The position numbers and the translations under genes are program-made. A stretch of DNA of 9,341 bases from Mycobacterium sp. (lineage in GTDB: Bacteria; Actinomycetota; Actinomycetes; Mycobacteriales; Mycobacteriaceae): assembly GCA_025965815.1 (NCBI GenBank), contig JAOPWF010000558.1, positions 1-9,341 on the forward strand, read 5' to 3'. The notes under the pieces were generated by a model that was not told the origin of the DNA, did no database searches, and saw only the letters and a program-made list of their open reading frames with translations. Positions 1-6,448 of this stretch are shown here, piece by piece (position 1 is the first letter of the stretch; every line of letters starts with the position of its first letter).

Positions 1-587
1 CCACCGGGGCCGGCCTGCGCGCCCTGACCGCCCGCCGGCCAAACATGGTCGTCCTACTCACCGACGGCGCACCCGGGCCGGCGTCACTGCACCACGGGAT
101 CTCGGCCGACGTAGGCTCTGACCGCGGATCCATCGGAATCGGCTCGGCCGCGGTCACCCCCTCCGAGCTACCACGATCATTCTCCGAGGCGCGGCGCGCG
201 CTGCAGGTCCTGAAGGCCTCGGTGTCGCCGCACGGCGCGCGACGTTTCGACGACCTCGGCGTATACCGCATTTTCGAACCGGGGGACAACAGACCCGAGG
301 TGCGCGGATTCGTCTCGGAATGGCTGGGTTCGCTACTGACCTATGACCGGAAGTAACGCACCGAGCTGATCAAGACGCTCACCCGCTACCTCGATTCCGG
401 CGGCAACTACGACCAGGCCGCACATGCGCTCAACATCCACCGCAGCACGCTGCGCTATCGGCTGAAGCGCATCCGCGACATCTCCGGGCGTGACCTCCAG
501 GACGTCGACACCCGACTCAACCTGCACCTCGCCACCAGAGTGTTCGACGTCATCGGACTGTCCGACTCTGTCCCGAAAGGCCCCTGA
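1..587 (+). pseudogene. PucR-family transcriptional regulator, 3' part, interrupted by an in-frame stop
   Basis: The frame is open from the left edge (codons begin at position 3), so the N-terminus lies outside the window. The first part reads like the central region of actinobacterial PucR/CdaR regulators, including PSELPRSFSEARRAL, RFDDLGVYRIF and FVSEWLGSLLTYDRK. A TAA at 354-356 then interrupts the frame. The same frame continues without a shift from 357 to a TGA at 585-587 and encodes the C-terminal PucR helix-turn-helix, with LDSGGNYDQAAHALNIH, RSTLRYRLKRIRDISG and DTRLNLHLATRVF. In intact relatives these two parts form one protein. No ATG, GTG or TTG lies in frame near the start of the second part, so re-initiation is unlikely and the product would lack its DNA-binding domain. 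One C-to-T change from CAA would create such a TAA. Pseudogene is the simplest call; sequencing error or readthrough are alternatives. A MEDS gene follows after 2 nt. Confidence 0.82.
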
Positions 588-589
588 GC

Positions 590-1204
590 ATGATCGAGGA
601 GCGCTCGCTGTTCGACAAGTCGCGGACACCCATCGAGGCAGGGCAACACATCTGCGCGATGTATTTCGGCGTCCGTGAACGTGACGATGTGCTGCTCCCG
701 TTCCTCGTCGACGGACTGAATCGTGGAGACAAGTGTTTCGCAGGCATTCAGGAACGCGAGGCAACCGGGCTCCTCGCGAAACTGGCCGCCACGGTGGGTA
801 GCGACGCCGACGTGCCGAAATCAGTTGCGCGCGAACAGCTCGAAGTGAAGACGTCGGACGACCACATCTTGTCGCCCGACCACTTCGACCCCGACGAGAT
901 CGTCGGGTTCTGGGACACCACCGTGAGCGCTGCACTCACCGGCGGTTTCGACTTCGTCCGACTGACCGCGGAGGCCAGCTGGTGGATGGCGCAGCTACCG
1001 GGATGGGACGCAATGTTCCGCTACGAGTCCGAGTTGAATCGGTACGCGGCCCGGCACCCACAGGCCATCCTGTGCATGTACGACCTCAGCCAGTACACCG
1101 AGGGGATAATCATCAACCTCCTCAAGACCCATCCGCTGGTGTTGCTCTCGGGCATGCCCATCGAGAACCCGTATTACGTTCCGCCGGACGAGTTACTCGC
1201 CTGA
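590..1204 (+). CDS. MEDS-domain sensory protein (DcmR-type sensor domain)
   Basis: This 204-residue protein consists almost entirely of one MEDS domain, the predicted sensor for simple hydrocarbon derivatives named after methanogen/methylotroph regulators and DcmR. Visible family features are the N-terminal GQHICAMYFG (His20, Cys22), the RGDKCFAGI strand near residue 45, the EASWWM segment, and the C-terminal block LCMYDLSQYTEG, LLKTHPLVLLSG and NPYYVPPDELL. There is no helix-turn-helix, kinase or phosphatase domain, so it must signal through a partner. The ATG follows the stop of the truncated PucR-type regulator by 2 nt, with a modest GAAAGG upstream, which suggests co-transcription and possibly a shared pathway. 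Stand-alone MEDS proteins in actinobacteria often occur with anti-sigma or anti-anti-sigma partners; none is visible here. The domain call is secure, but the ligand and output are unknown. Confidence 0.85.
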   Translation: MIEERSLFDKSRTPIEAGQHICAMYFGVRERDDVLLPFLVDGLNRGDKCFAGIQEREATGLLAKLAATVGSDADVPKSVAREQLEVKTSDDHILSPDHFDPDEIVGFWDTTVSAALTGGFDFVRLTAEASWWMAQLPGWDAMFRYESELNRYAARHPQAILCMYDLSQYTEGIIINLLKTHPLVLLSGMPIENPYYVPPDELLA

Positions 1205-1217
1205 ATCCTCTTGACAA

Positions 1218-1709
1218 TCAGACCTTTCGGTTTTCGGATTTGAGCATCCAGGCCGCCTTTTCCAGCGAGTCGATGATCGCGTGCAGCAGATCTGCGCTCG
1301 CCGGGTCCGCTTCGTCGACGGTGTCGTGCACCGAGCGCATGGTGTCCACCGCGGCGTAGATCCGGTTGGTGATCAGGTCGACCACCTCGCCGGTGCTGTA
1401 TTCGCCGCCGGGGATGGCCGGCAGCGTGGTGGCATCCACGACGGTCTCGGATCGGCCGTCGGGAACGGCGTTGAGGGCGCGCATGCGCTCGGCAATGGTG
1501 TCGCTGGCCCCTCGGGCGATCTCGACCACTTCGTCGAGATGCAGGTGCAGATCCCTGAAGTTGGTACCGATGAGATTCCAGTGTGCTTGCTTGCCCTGCA
1601 GATGCAACTCGACCAGATCAACCAGGACCTTCTGCAGGCTCTCCGAGAGGCTGGCCGGAGCATCGAACTCCCTTACCTGGTCCGGCGACCGCCGGTTTGA
1701 GGTTGTCAT
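1218..1709 (-). CDS. dps: Dps2-type DNA-protection ferritin
   Basis: The protein has 163 residues, the usual length for Dps, a dodecameric ferritin that binds DNA and oxidises Fe(II) at subunit interfaces. All ferroxidase ligands can be aligned with E. coli Dps: His43 in KQAHWN, His55 and Asp59 in LHLHLDE, and Asp70 and Glu74 in SDTIAERM. The body (QKVLVDLVELHLQGKQAHWN, ALNAVPDGRS, SENRKV at the end) closely resembles M. smegmatis Dps2 as I remember it. The short N-terminal tail with Arg6, Arg7 and Arg13 could contact DNA. The ATG at 1709 is chosen over a much longer open frame reaching 2132 because AGGAG lies 5 nt upstream and homology begins here. It is the last gene of a three-gene minus-strand operon, 8 nt after the unknown gene, and its ribosome site overlaps that gene's stop. 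It converges with the MEDS gene, 13 nt away. Confidence 0.93.
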   Translation of the reverse strand: MTTSNRRSPDQVREFDAPASLSESLQKVLVDLVELHLQGKQAHWNLIGTNFRDLHLHLDEVVEIARGASDTIAERMRALNAVPDGRSETVVDATTLPAIPGGEYSTGEVVDLITNRIYAAVDTMRSVHDTVDEADPASADLLHAIIDSLEKAAWMLKSENRKV

Positions 1710-1714
1710 CTTGT

Positions 1715-1719
1715 CTCCT
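1715..1719 (-). promoter_or_regulatory. Ribosome binding site of dps, overlapping the upstream stop codon
   Basis: AGGAG on the minus strand lies 5 nt before the ATG at 1709 and shares bases with the TAG stop (1718-1720) of the preceding gene. This decides the Dps start and suggests translational coupling. Confidence 0.75.
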
Positions 1720-2296
1720 ATTTCTCGCCGCGCTTCAGCAGTTTTCTGATCAGGTACGCGGAGACGATCCACGGTCCGGCCACGATGAACGGATCCATCC
1801 ACTGGTGTTTGATGTCGACCCGCTTCCTGCCCAGCCGCGACTTCATGCCGTGATGGGTCAGTTCGGCCTTGATTCCCGTCTCGGTGATCGGGTTGTCCGG
1901 ACGCAGAGTCAGCAGCGAACGGACGTGGTGCTCGGCGGCGTCGACACGATCCGCGTAGAGCAGGATCAACCAGTGCGCGGCGCGGCCCTCGCTGAATTTG
2001 TACGCGAACTTGCGCATGGCGCCCGAAATCCCGCTCGGCGGCTGCGCCGTTCCGAACACCGGGGTGAGGAACCTGTGTTCGACAGATCGCTCGCGCGGCC
2101 ACTTCTCGGGCTGGCGGTCGGGGAAGTCCCAATGTGCCCCGGTTTCAAGGTCGTAGCGCAGTTTGGGAACCGACGGCCGGTCCTTGGGATCGAGGTCTGC
2201 TCCCCAACCGGGGATCCTGGCGCGTAGTTCGTCACTGCCGGGTACGGGTGGATGTTCTGCCGTATAGGCCGGCGGGTGTTCTGCTGTGTGAGTCAT
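1718..2296 (-). CDS. Uncharacterised stress-operon protein between alcohol dehydrogenase and dps
   Basis: I do not recognise a named domain in this 192-residue protein. It begins with a His/Pro-rich low-complexity tail containing a repeat (TAEHPPAY then TAEHPPVP). A charged, aromatic-rich region follows (RYDLETGAHWDFPDRQPEKW and HRFLTPVFGT), then a probable helical part (MRKFAYKF, HWLILLYADRVDAAEHHV). The end is a hydrophobic stretch, FIVAGPWIVSAYLI at about residues 170-183, followed by RKLLKRGEK; it could be an amphipathic or single membrane-contacting helix with a positive end. No signal peptide is visible. ATG 2296 is preferred to TTG 2299 because AGGAG lies 6 nt before the ATG and only 3 nt before the TTG. 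It sits 20 nt after the dehydrogenase gene and 8 nt before dps, so one stress-induced message is likely. The function is unknown; the gene itself is well supported by spacing, ribosome site and codon usage. Confidence 0.82.
   Translation of the reverse strand: MTHTAEHPPAYTAEHPPVPGSDELRARIPGWGADLDPKDRPSVPKLRYDLETGAHWDFPDRQPEKWPRERSVEHRFLTPVFGTAQPPSGISGAMRKFAYKFSEGRAAHWLILLYADRVDAAEHHVRSLLTLRPDNPITETGIKAELTHHGMKSRLGRKRVDIKHQWMDPFIVAGPWIVSAYLIRKLLKRGEK
2247..2287 (-). repeat. Tandem 17-nt imperfect repeat coding for TAEHPP twice
   Basis: Two 17-nt units (2247-2263 and 2271-2287, offset 24 nt) match at 14 of 17 positions and encode the duplicated TAEHPP at the N-terminus of the unknown protein. 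This looks like an in-frame internal duplication in a disordered tail. Confidence 0.6.
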
Positions 2297-2302
2297 CAAT
2301 GT

Positions 2303-2307
2303 CTCCT
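2303..2307 (-). promoter_or_regulatory. Ribosome binding site deciding the start of the unknown gene
   Basis: AGGAG on the minus strand is 6 nt from ATG 2296 but only 3 nt from TTG 2299, which favours the ATG. Confidence 0.65.
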
Positions 2308-2316
2308 GGCGTCTGG

Positions 2317-3465
2317 TCAGTTGTGGTTCGGAATGACGATCGGCTTGATGATGTCGTCCAGTTTGGCAGAGAAGATGTGATAGCCCTCGGCGATGTGCTC
2401 CAGCGGGATCCGGTGCGTGACAATCTCACTCGGCTTCAGGTAGCCGTTCTGAATGTGCGATAGCAGGCGGGGCCACTGGCGCTTGACCGGGCACTGGTTG
2501 GTGTGGATGGTGAGTCCCTTGTTCATGGCGTCACCGAACTTCACCGCGCTGAACATCGGCCCGTAGGCGCCCATCACGGATACGGTTCCACCCTTGCGTA
2601 CCGAGTCGATCGCCCAGTTGAGGGCCACCGGTGAACCGCCCTGCAACTTGAACTTCGCCGCAGTCACGTGTTGAAGCAGGTTGCCGTCCGCTTCGGCGCC
2701 GACCGCGTCGATGGCCACGTCCGCCCCGAGGTAGTCGGTGGTCTTCTTCATCTCCACCACGATGTCGTCGTACTCGCCGAAGTTGTAGGTCTCGGCGTGA
2801 GCGAAGCTGCGGGCCTTCGCCAGCCGGTAGTCCAGATGGTCTACGACGATGACGCGGCTCGCGCCCATCAGCCAACTCGACTTCGCGGCGAACAGGCCGA
2901 CCGGGCCCGCCCCGAAGACGACGACCGTGTCCCCTTCCACGATGTCACCGAGTTGCGCGCCGAAGTATCCGGTTGCCAGTGCGTCGGTGCACAGCAAAGC
3001 GTCCTCGTCCTCGAGCCAGTCGGGTATCACCGACGGACCGACGTCAGCCAGCGGGACCCGGACGAACTCTGCCTGGCCGCCGTCGTAGCCACCGCACGTG
3101 TGCGAGTACCCGTAGATTCCGCCCACCGCGGTGGCGTTCGGGTTCACGTTGTGGCAGTTCGAGTACAACCCACGGGCGCAGAAGTAACACGACCCGCAGA
3201 AGATATTGAAGGGAACCATCACCCGGTCGCCGCGCTTCAGATTCTGAACGGAGGGACCAACGTCCTCCACGGTCCCGATGAACTCGTGGCCGAAGGTGTG
3301 ACCGACCCGGGTGTCGGGCATCATGCCGTGATAGAGGTGCAGGTCCGATCCGCAGATCGCGGCCAGTTGAACCTTCACTATCGCGTCGTTGGGGTGTTCT
3401 ATCGCTGGAATGTCCTTTTCTTCGACCCGAACCTTGTAGGGGCCGCGGTAAACCATTGCTTGCAT
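2317..3465 (-). CDS. Zinc-dependent NAD alcohol dehydrogenase, formaldehyde-dehydrogenase-like
   Basis: This 382-residue medium-chain dehydrogenase should oxidise an alcohol or aldehyde adduct using NAD in the cytoplasm. The catalytic zinc site is visible as Cys38 (AAICGSDLHLYHG) with His60-Glu61 (GHEF). The structural zinc site has all four cysteines, Cys90, Cys93, Cys96 and Cys104 (CGSCYFCARGLYSNC). The Rossmann motif GAGPVG is at 185-190, and Asp209 at the end of the following strand (VIVVD) favours NAD over NADP. The overall pattern is that of the glutathione-independent formaldehyde-dehydrogenase-like branch; the true substrate cannot be read from sequence. ATG 3465 is chosen over an open frame reaching 3534 because AGGAGG lies 4 nt upstream and a promoter -10 element falls inside the longer frame. 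It is the first gene of an operon with the unknown protein and dps, downstream of a SigF-like promoter, so induction in stress or stationary phase is expected. Confidence 0.92.
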   Translation of the reverse strand: MQAMVYRGPYKVRVEEKDIPAIEHPNDAIVKVQLAAICGSDLHLYHGMMPDTRVGHTFGHEFIGTVEDVGPSVQNLKRGDRVMVPFNIFCGSCYFCARGLYSNCHNVNPNATAVGGIYGYSHTCGGYDGGQAEFVRVPLADVGPSVIPDWLEDEDALLCTDALATGYFGAQLGDIVEGDTVVVFGAGPVGLFAAKSSWLMGASRVIVVDHLDYRLAKARSFAHAETYNFGEYDDIVVEMKKTTDYLGADVAIDAVGAEADGNLLQHVTAAKFKLQGGSPVALNWAIDSVRKGGTVSVMGAYGPMFSAVKFGDAMNKGLTIHTNQCPVKRQWPRLLSHIQNGYLKPSEIVTHRIPLEHIAEGYHIFSAKLDDIIKPIVIPNHN

Positions 3466-3469
3466 AACG

Positions 3470-3475
3470 CCTCCT
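3470..3475 (-). promoter_or_regulatory. Strong ribosome binding site of the alcohol dehydrogenase
   Basis: A full AGGAGG on the minus strand stands 4 nt before ATG 3465 and fixes the start. Confidence 0.8.
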
Positions 3476-3498
3476 GAGAATTTTTGGTCGGCCCCCGG

Positions 3499-3523
3499 AT
3501 ACCCCGCCGGGTTGGGTGAAAAC
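3499..3523 (-). promoter_or_regulatory. SigF-type promoter of the dehydrogenase-unknown-dps operon
   Basis: On the minus strand the -35 element GTTT (3523-3520) is followed after 15 nt by the -10 element GGGTAT (3504-3499). This matches the mycobacterial SigF consensus GTTT-N15-17-GGGTA(T/C). Transcription would begin near 3492, giving a 5' leader of about 27 nt with the AGGAGG site in place. Both boxes are exact and the position is ideal, but only sequence supports the call. Confidence 0.75.
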
Positions 3524-3689
3524 AGGCCCAGCAAGCCAAAAACGCCAACGGGGATTCAACCTTTCGGCACGACCGGTCAGCCGGGGCGTGGGCGACCCTG
3601 CCCTGTTGCGGTCTCCGTTGCGCAGCCGCGTCCACAGTTGTTGTGGCCAACTCAAAGAAGTCAGCAATTAAGCCGAGAGCGCGCGGTCG

Positions 3690-3710
3690 TGCCCTCGTAC
3701 CACGAGGGCA
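3690..3710. repeat. Perfect 9-bp inverted repeat with a 3-nt centre
   Basis: TGCCCTCGT (3690-3698) and its exact complement ACGAGGGCA (3702-3710) flank ACC. It could be an operator for a dimeric regulator or a hairpin in the leader of the GAF-ANTAR transcript. No T-run follows, so it is not a classical terminator. Confidence 0.6.
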
Positions 3711-3850
3711 ACTCCGTGGAAAAGGTTTGGGACTGCGGGGACGACGAAGTGGACACGTGTAGTCGGCACAGTGCTTACACATAAACCATGTGCATCACCG
3801 CCGTTTCCCGGCCGCTGCACACCACGCAACACTCACAATCGGGGGCGCTC

Positions 3851-4549
3851 GTGACTGACCAAAGCTACGACGACAAGGTGCGCGCCGCGATGGCCGAGCG
3901 AACCCAGTCCTTTGCGGCCCGGGCGGCCGCCGATGAGATGCTGAGCAGGGTGACCACCGCAGCGGTGGACCTGATCAACGGCGTAGATTGCGCGGACGTA
4001 CTGGTGATCAAAGACGGCCTGTTCTATTCCGCAGCACCAACTTCGGAGCTCATACACCACCTGGATGCCGCTCAACAGGACGCCGGCCAGGGGCCGTGCC
4101 TCGATGCCATCGGCAGCCGAAGGGTCATCCGATCCAATGACCTGCGCACCGAGCCGCGGTGGCCGCACTTCGCGCGCACCGCGACCGCCGCGGGAGTGCA
4201 CAGCGTGCTGTCGTACCGACTGGACACCTATGGTGCCAAGGCTGCGACCCTGAGCTTCTTCGGGTGCAAGCCCGAGGCGTTCGGCATGGAATCGCAGGCC
4301 CTCGGGGCGATGCTGGCCACCCACGCCGCCATCGCGCTCATCACCGACGACCGGCAGCACCAGTTCGAGTCGGCCCTGGCCAGCCGGGATGTAATCGGCC
4401 AGGCCAAGGGCATGATCATGGAGCGCTTCAGTGTCGACGCCGCGCGCGCGTTCGAGATGCTCAGAAAGATCTCGCAGACGAGCAATACACCGGTGAACGA
4501 CATCGCGCGCAGACTCACCACTGCCGAGCCGGCCGGCAAAGGCCAGTAG
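3851..4549 (+). CDS. GAF and ANTAR domain RNA-binding regulator
   Basis: This 232-residue protein has an N-terminal GAF sensor domain (about residues 30-165) and a C-terminal ANTAR domain (about 172-223). The GAF part carries the QQDAGQGPCLDAI segment (75-87) and NDLRTEPRWPHFA that mark mycobacterial GAF-ANTAR proteins. The ANTAR part reads ALASRDVIGQAKGMIMERF, then FEMLRKISQTSNTPVNDIARRL, the three-helix bundle that binds paired RNA hairpins and prevents transcription termination. The GAF ligand and RNA targets are unknown. GTG 3851 is chosen because GGGGG lies 5 nt upstream and family-like sequence starts here. An ATG at 3788 would add 21 unrelated-looking residues and has no ribosome site; it would fit only a leaderless transcript from the TACACA at 3776. 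The gene is divergent from the stress operon and its 3' end overlaps the decayed ltrA tail on the other strand. Confidence 0.88.
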   Translation: MTDQSYDDKVRAAMAERTQSFAARAAADEMLSRVTTAAVDLINGVDCADVLVIKDGLFYSAAPTSELIHHLDAAQQDAGQGPCLDAIGSRRVIRSNDLRTEPRWPHFARTATAAGVHSVLSYRLDTYGAKAATLSFFGCKPEAFGMESQALGAMLATHAAIALITDDRQHQFESALASRDVIGQAKGMIMERFSVDAARAFEMLRKISQTSNTPVNDIARRLTTAEPAGKGQ

Positions 4550-5505
4550 CCATTCCCTCGCACTGCACCTGACCGGTCCTGATCGGCCCCACCCAGGGAC
4601 GCCGCCAGAGCTCGCGGGCCAGGCGTACCACCCCGACGGCGGTGAGTGCCAGCAGGGCCGCCGACCCCCCGAGTAATCGATCGACCGTGATCTGGTGGTG
4701 ATCACGCCAGCGGTAGGACGACATCGGCCACATAGAACAACGCCACACCGCCCGTCAATGCGAGCGCCAGCAGCGGCGGCAGCGGATCAGCGAAGTGTTG
4801 GACCGCGGCGTGGGTTCCCACGGCGAAGAAGACGATGCCGACGATGAGTGGTGGGTGCAGGTAGCTGTACGCGTCGCGGGCCAGGCGTGCGCGATCCGGT
4901 TCGGGTGTCTCCTGCAGTCGTTCCTCGGCGCCTGCGGTGAGACCGAAGTAGGTCCACCAGAGGGTCGCCGAGACCAGCACACCGAGAACCACCACGGTCA
5001 CCACGCCCCGCACCGGCGTAGGGATGGCGCACGCTTTCGGTGGCCCGGCTCCCAGCTCCACGATCACCTCACCCAGCGCGATGATGATGATCGACCCATG
5101 GCGTTGGACGAGGAAGCTCATGGTCAGCAGGGCGCTCGGCGGCGCACCGCAGGGTCGCTCCCGTGGGACATGGTGTAGAAGACGCCGGCGTGGATGGCAC
5201 GGACCACGAACAACGCCAGCCCGAAAACGAGGGCCCCGTCGGTGAAGGCGGACGGCAGCGCGATGGCCGCGACGAGCATGGCCGCCATCGACAAGGACAA
5301 GATGATCAGTGCCTGGTGCAGAATGGTGCCGGTCGTAGCCCAGCCAGGAGACGTTGCTCAGCATCAGCTGGGTGATCTGCGACATCGCGAAGACGAAGAC
5401 GAGGTCGAAGAACAACTCCAGTCGGCCTTCCGACCGGCCTCGGGACGACCCCGGGGATCCGCTGTCCCGGGTATCGGCGGAGTGTTCGGCGCGGTCGGTG
5501 ACCAT
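4515..5505 (-). pseudogene. ltrA: Decayed LtrA-family membrane protein gene
   Basis: Low-temperature-requirement A (LtrA) proteins are multi-pass membrane proteins of roughly 380-400 residues. Here family pieces lie in two minus-strand frames. Frame 1 from ATG 5505 gives RLELFFDLVFVFAMSQITQL up to SWLG near 5340. The match then moves to frame 2, with SMAAMLVAAIALPSAFTDGA and FGLALFVVRAIHAGVFYTM, ending at a TGA at 5126-5124. It returns to frame 1 for FLVQRHGSIIIIALGEVIVE, LWWTYFGL and ALFYVADVV. It moves again near 4715 to frame 2 for YRWRDHHQITVDRLLG and RLARELWRRP, ending at 4515. The tryptophan-rich WWAW/AYAWLTN region and about 60 residues before QRHG are missing compared with the family. 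At least three frame changes and two internal losses make function very unlikely. The start is 11 nt after the metallo-hydrolase stop, so the two were probably co-transcribed. The 3' end overlaps the GAF-ANTAR gene by 35 nt. Confidence 0.83.
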
Positions 5506-5516
5506 CGTCGCGACCG

Positions 5517-6323
5517 TCAGATGAAAACGGTTTGGCCGCGCTCGATTTGCACGATGCGGTCCGTCCGGCCGCGGCGTTGCATCTCGCGCTTGAAGTCGCT
5601 CAGCGGAGATGCGAAGACACCGTAGTCGTCGAAGTGCACGGGGATCATCTTCGGCAGGTTCAGAAGTTCCACCGCGTCCGCACCCTGGCGGCCGTCCATG
5701 GTCACCGTGAGCCCGAACGGCAGCCGGCGCCCGGCGGGCAGACGGGTGCCACCCAGGTGCAGCACGCCGACGTCGATCGCCTCGAATCGCAGCGGAATCT
5801 CTTTCAGTTCCTCGACCACCAAGGTGTCACCGGACACGTACAGGCGGCGGCGCCGCGAGCCGTCGGCTCGCTCGAAGTCCAGCATGGTGCCCATCACCGG
5901 CGGGAGTAGTCGCTGCGCGAAACCCGGTGCGTGCCGCCCCGGCAGCGCCGTCAGGGTCAGCGTCGTGCCGTCCTTCACGATGGTGTGGGTCTGCCAGGTC
6001 GAGAAACCCTGCGCCGCGATGAATCCGCGGTTCTCCAACCGCTTGGCGGCGTGCGGGGTGGTCAGTACCGGAAGCCGGCGGTCCAGGCCCTTCTGAGCCT
6101 CGCGATCCCAGTGGTCACCGTGCATGTGCGACAGCACGATCGCGTCGACGTCCGGCAGGTCGGCGATGTCGAACGCGGGTGGTTTCAGGCGCTTGGAAAC
6201 AAGGCCGTAGCCGAGGTACGCACGCTGACCCTGATGCAGAAAGTTGGGGTCGGTCAGCAACGTGATCCCGCCCGAGGCAATGAGAGTTGTTGCGTTTCCA
6301 ACAAACGTCACGGCTAGATCCAC
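5517..6323 (-). CDS. MBL-fold metallo-hydrolase (UlaG / NAPE-PLD-like)
   Basis: This 268-residue protein belongs to the metallo-beta-lactamase superfamily, lactamase_B_2 type, which hydrolyses phosphoester, lactone or similar bonds with two metal ions. The metal ligands are all visible: HxHxDH at 66-71 (SHMHGDHWD), His131 (PGRHAPG), the bridging Asp166 (YVSGDT) and His230 (IPVHFDDYGVF). The N-terminal TFVGNATTLI and LLTDPNFLHQGQR blocks are typical of the group that resembles UlaG lactonase and NAPE phospholipase D. GTG 6323 is preferred because GGGG lies 6 nt upstream and homology begins at once. TTG 6335, four codons earlier, is the alternative. There is no signal peptide, so it is probably cytoplasmic. 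It is followed 11 nt later by the decayed ltrA gene and is divergent from the NmrA-type gene. The substrate is unknown. Confidence 0.87.
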   Translation of the reverse strand: MDLAVTFVGNATTLIASGGITLLTDPNFLHQGQRAYLGYGLVSKRLKPPAFDIADLPDVDAIVLSHMHGDHWDREAQKGLDRRLPVLTTPHAAKRLENRGFIAAQGFSTWQTHTIVKDGTTLTLTALPGRHAPGFAQRLLPPVMGTMLDFERADGSRRRRLYVSGDTLVVEELKEIPLRFEAIDVGVLHLGGTRLPAGRRLPFGLTVTMDGRQGADAVELLNLPKMIPVHFDDYGVFASPLSDFKREMQRRGRTDRIVQIERGQTVFI

Positions 6324-6448
6324 GTTGAGCCCCAATTCATGAATTTCCGGCAGTAGCGCGGGACTACCCGGATGGAAGGCGACTATGCGTTCACCCCCGA
6401 AACCGGGGCCGCCGGAATAAACGGCATGGGCTCAGCGCCTTCCAATAC

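Larger units (their letters stand above)
3466..3850. other. Divergent intergenic region
   Basis: This spacer separates the minus-strand stress operon from the plus-strand GAF-ANTAR gene. It holds the SigF-type promoter and the dehydrogenase ribosome site on the left, a 9-bp inverted repeat at 3690-3710, and a weaker 5-bp hairpin (CCACA/TGTGG, 3632-3646). A possible -10-like TACACA lies at 3776-3781, but it has no well-spaced -35 element. I see no coding sequence that resembles a known protein. Confidence 0.6.

Noticed and set aside
333..935. Minus-strand open frame of 200 codons
   Set aside because: Arg/Ser-rich translation opposite the PucR and MEDS genes, no family features.
1710..2132. 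Longer N-terminus for Dps
   Set aside because: The extra residues are an out-of-frame reading of the unknown gene, and a good ribosome site marks the ATG at 1709.
2668..3477. Plus-strand open frame of 269 codons opposite the dehydrogenase
   Set aside because: Shadow of a gene with all zinc ligands conserved on the other strand.
3466..3534. Longer N-terminus for the alcohol dehydrogenase
   Set aside because: The extension covers the SigF-like -10 element and would start upstream of the predicted transcript; AGGAGG supports 3465.
3725..3750. Possible plus-strand SigF promoter for the GAF-ANTAR gene
   Set aside because: GTTT at 3725 has no GGGTA at 14-17 nt.
3833..4705. Minus-strand open frame of 290 codons opposite the GAF-ANTAR gene
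   Set aside because: No recognisable domain over most of it; only the part near 4600-4700 touches the ltrA tail, in another frame. It is a shadow of the plus-strand gene.
4787..5032. Minus-strand 81-codon frame inside the ltrA region
   Set aside because: It is in the third frame, Arg-rich, and shares nothing with LtrA.
6395..6408. Small CCCCG/CGGGG hairpin between divergent genes
   Set aside because: A 5-bp stem is expected by chance in DNA this rich in GC, and its position fits neither a terminator nor a clear operator.
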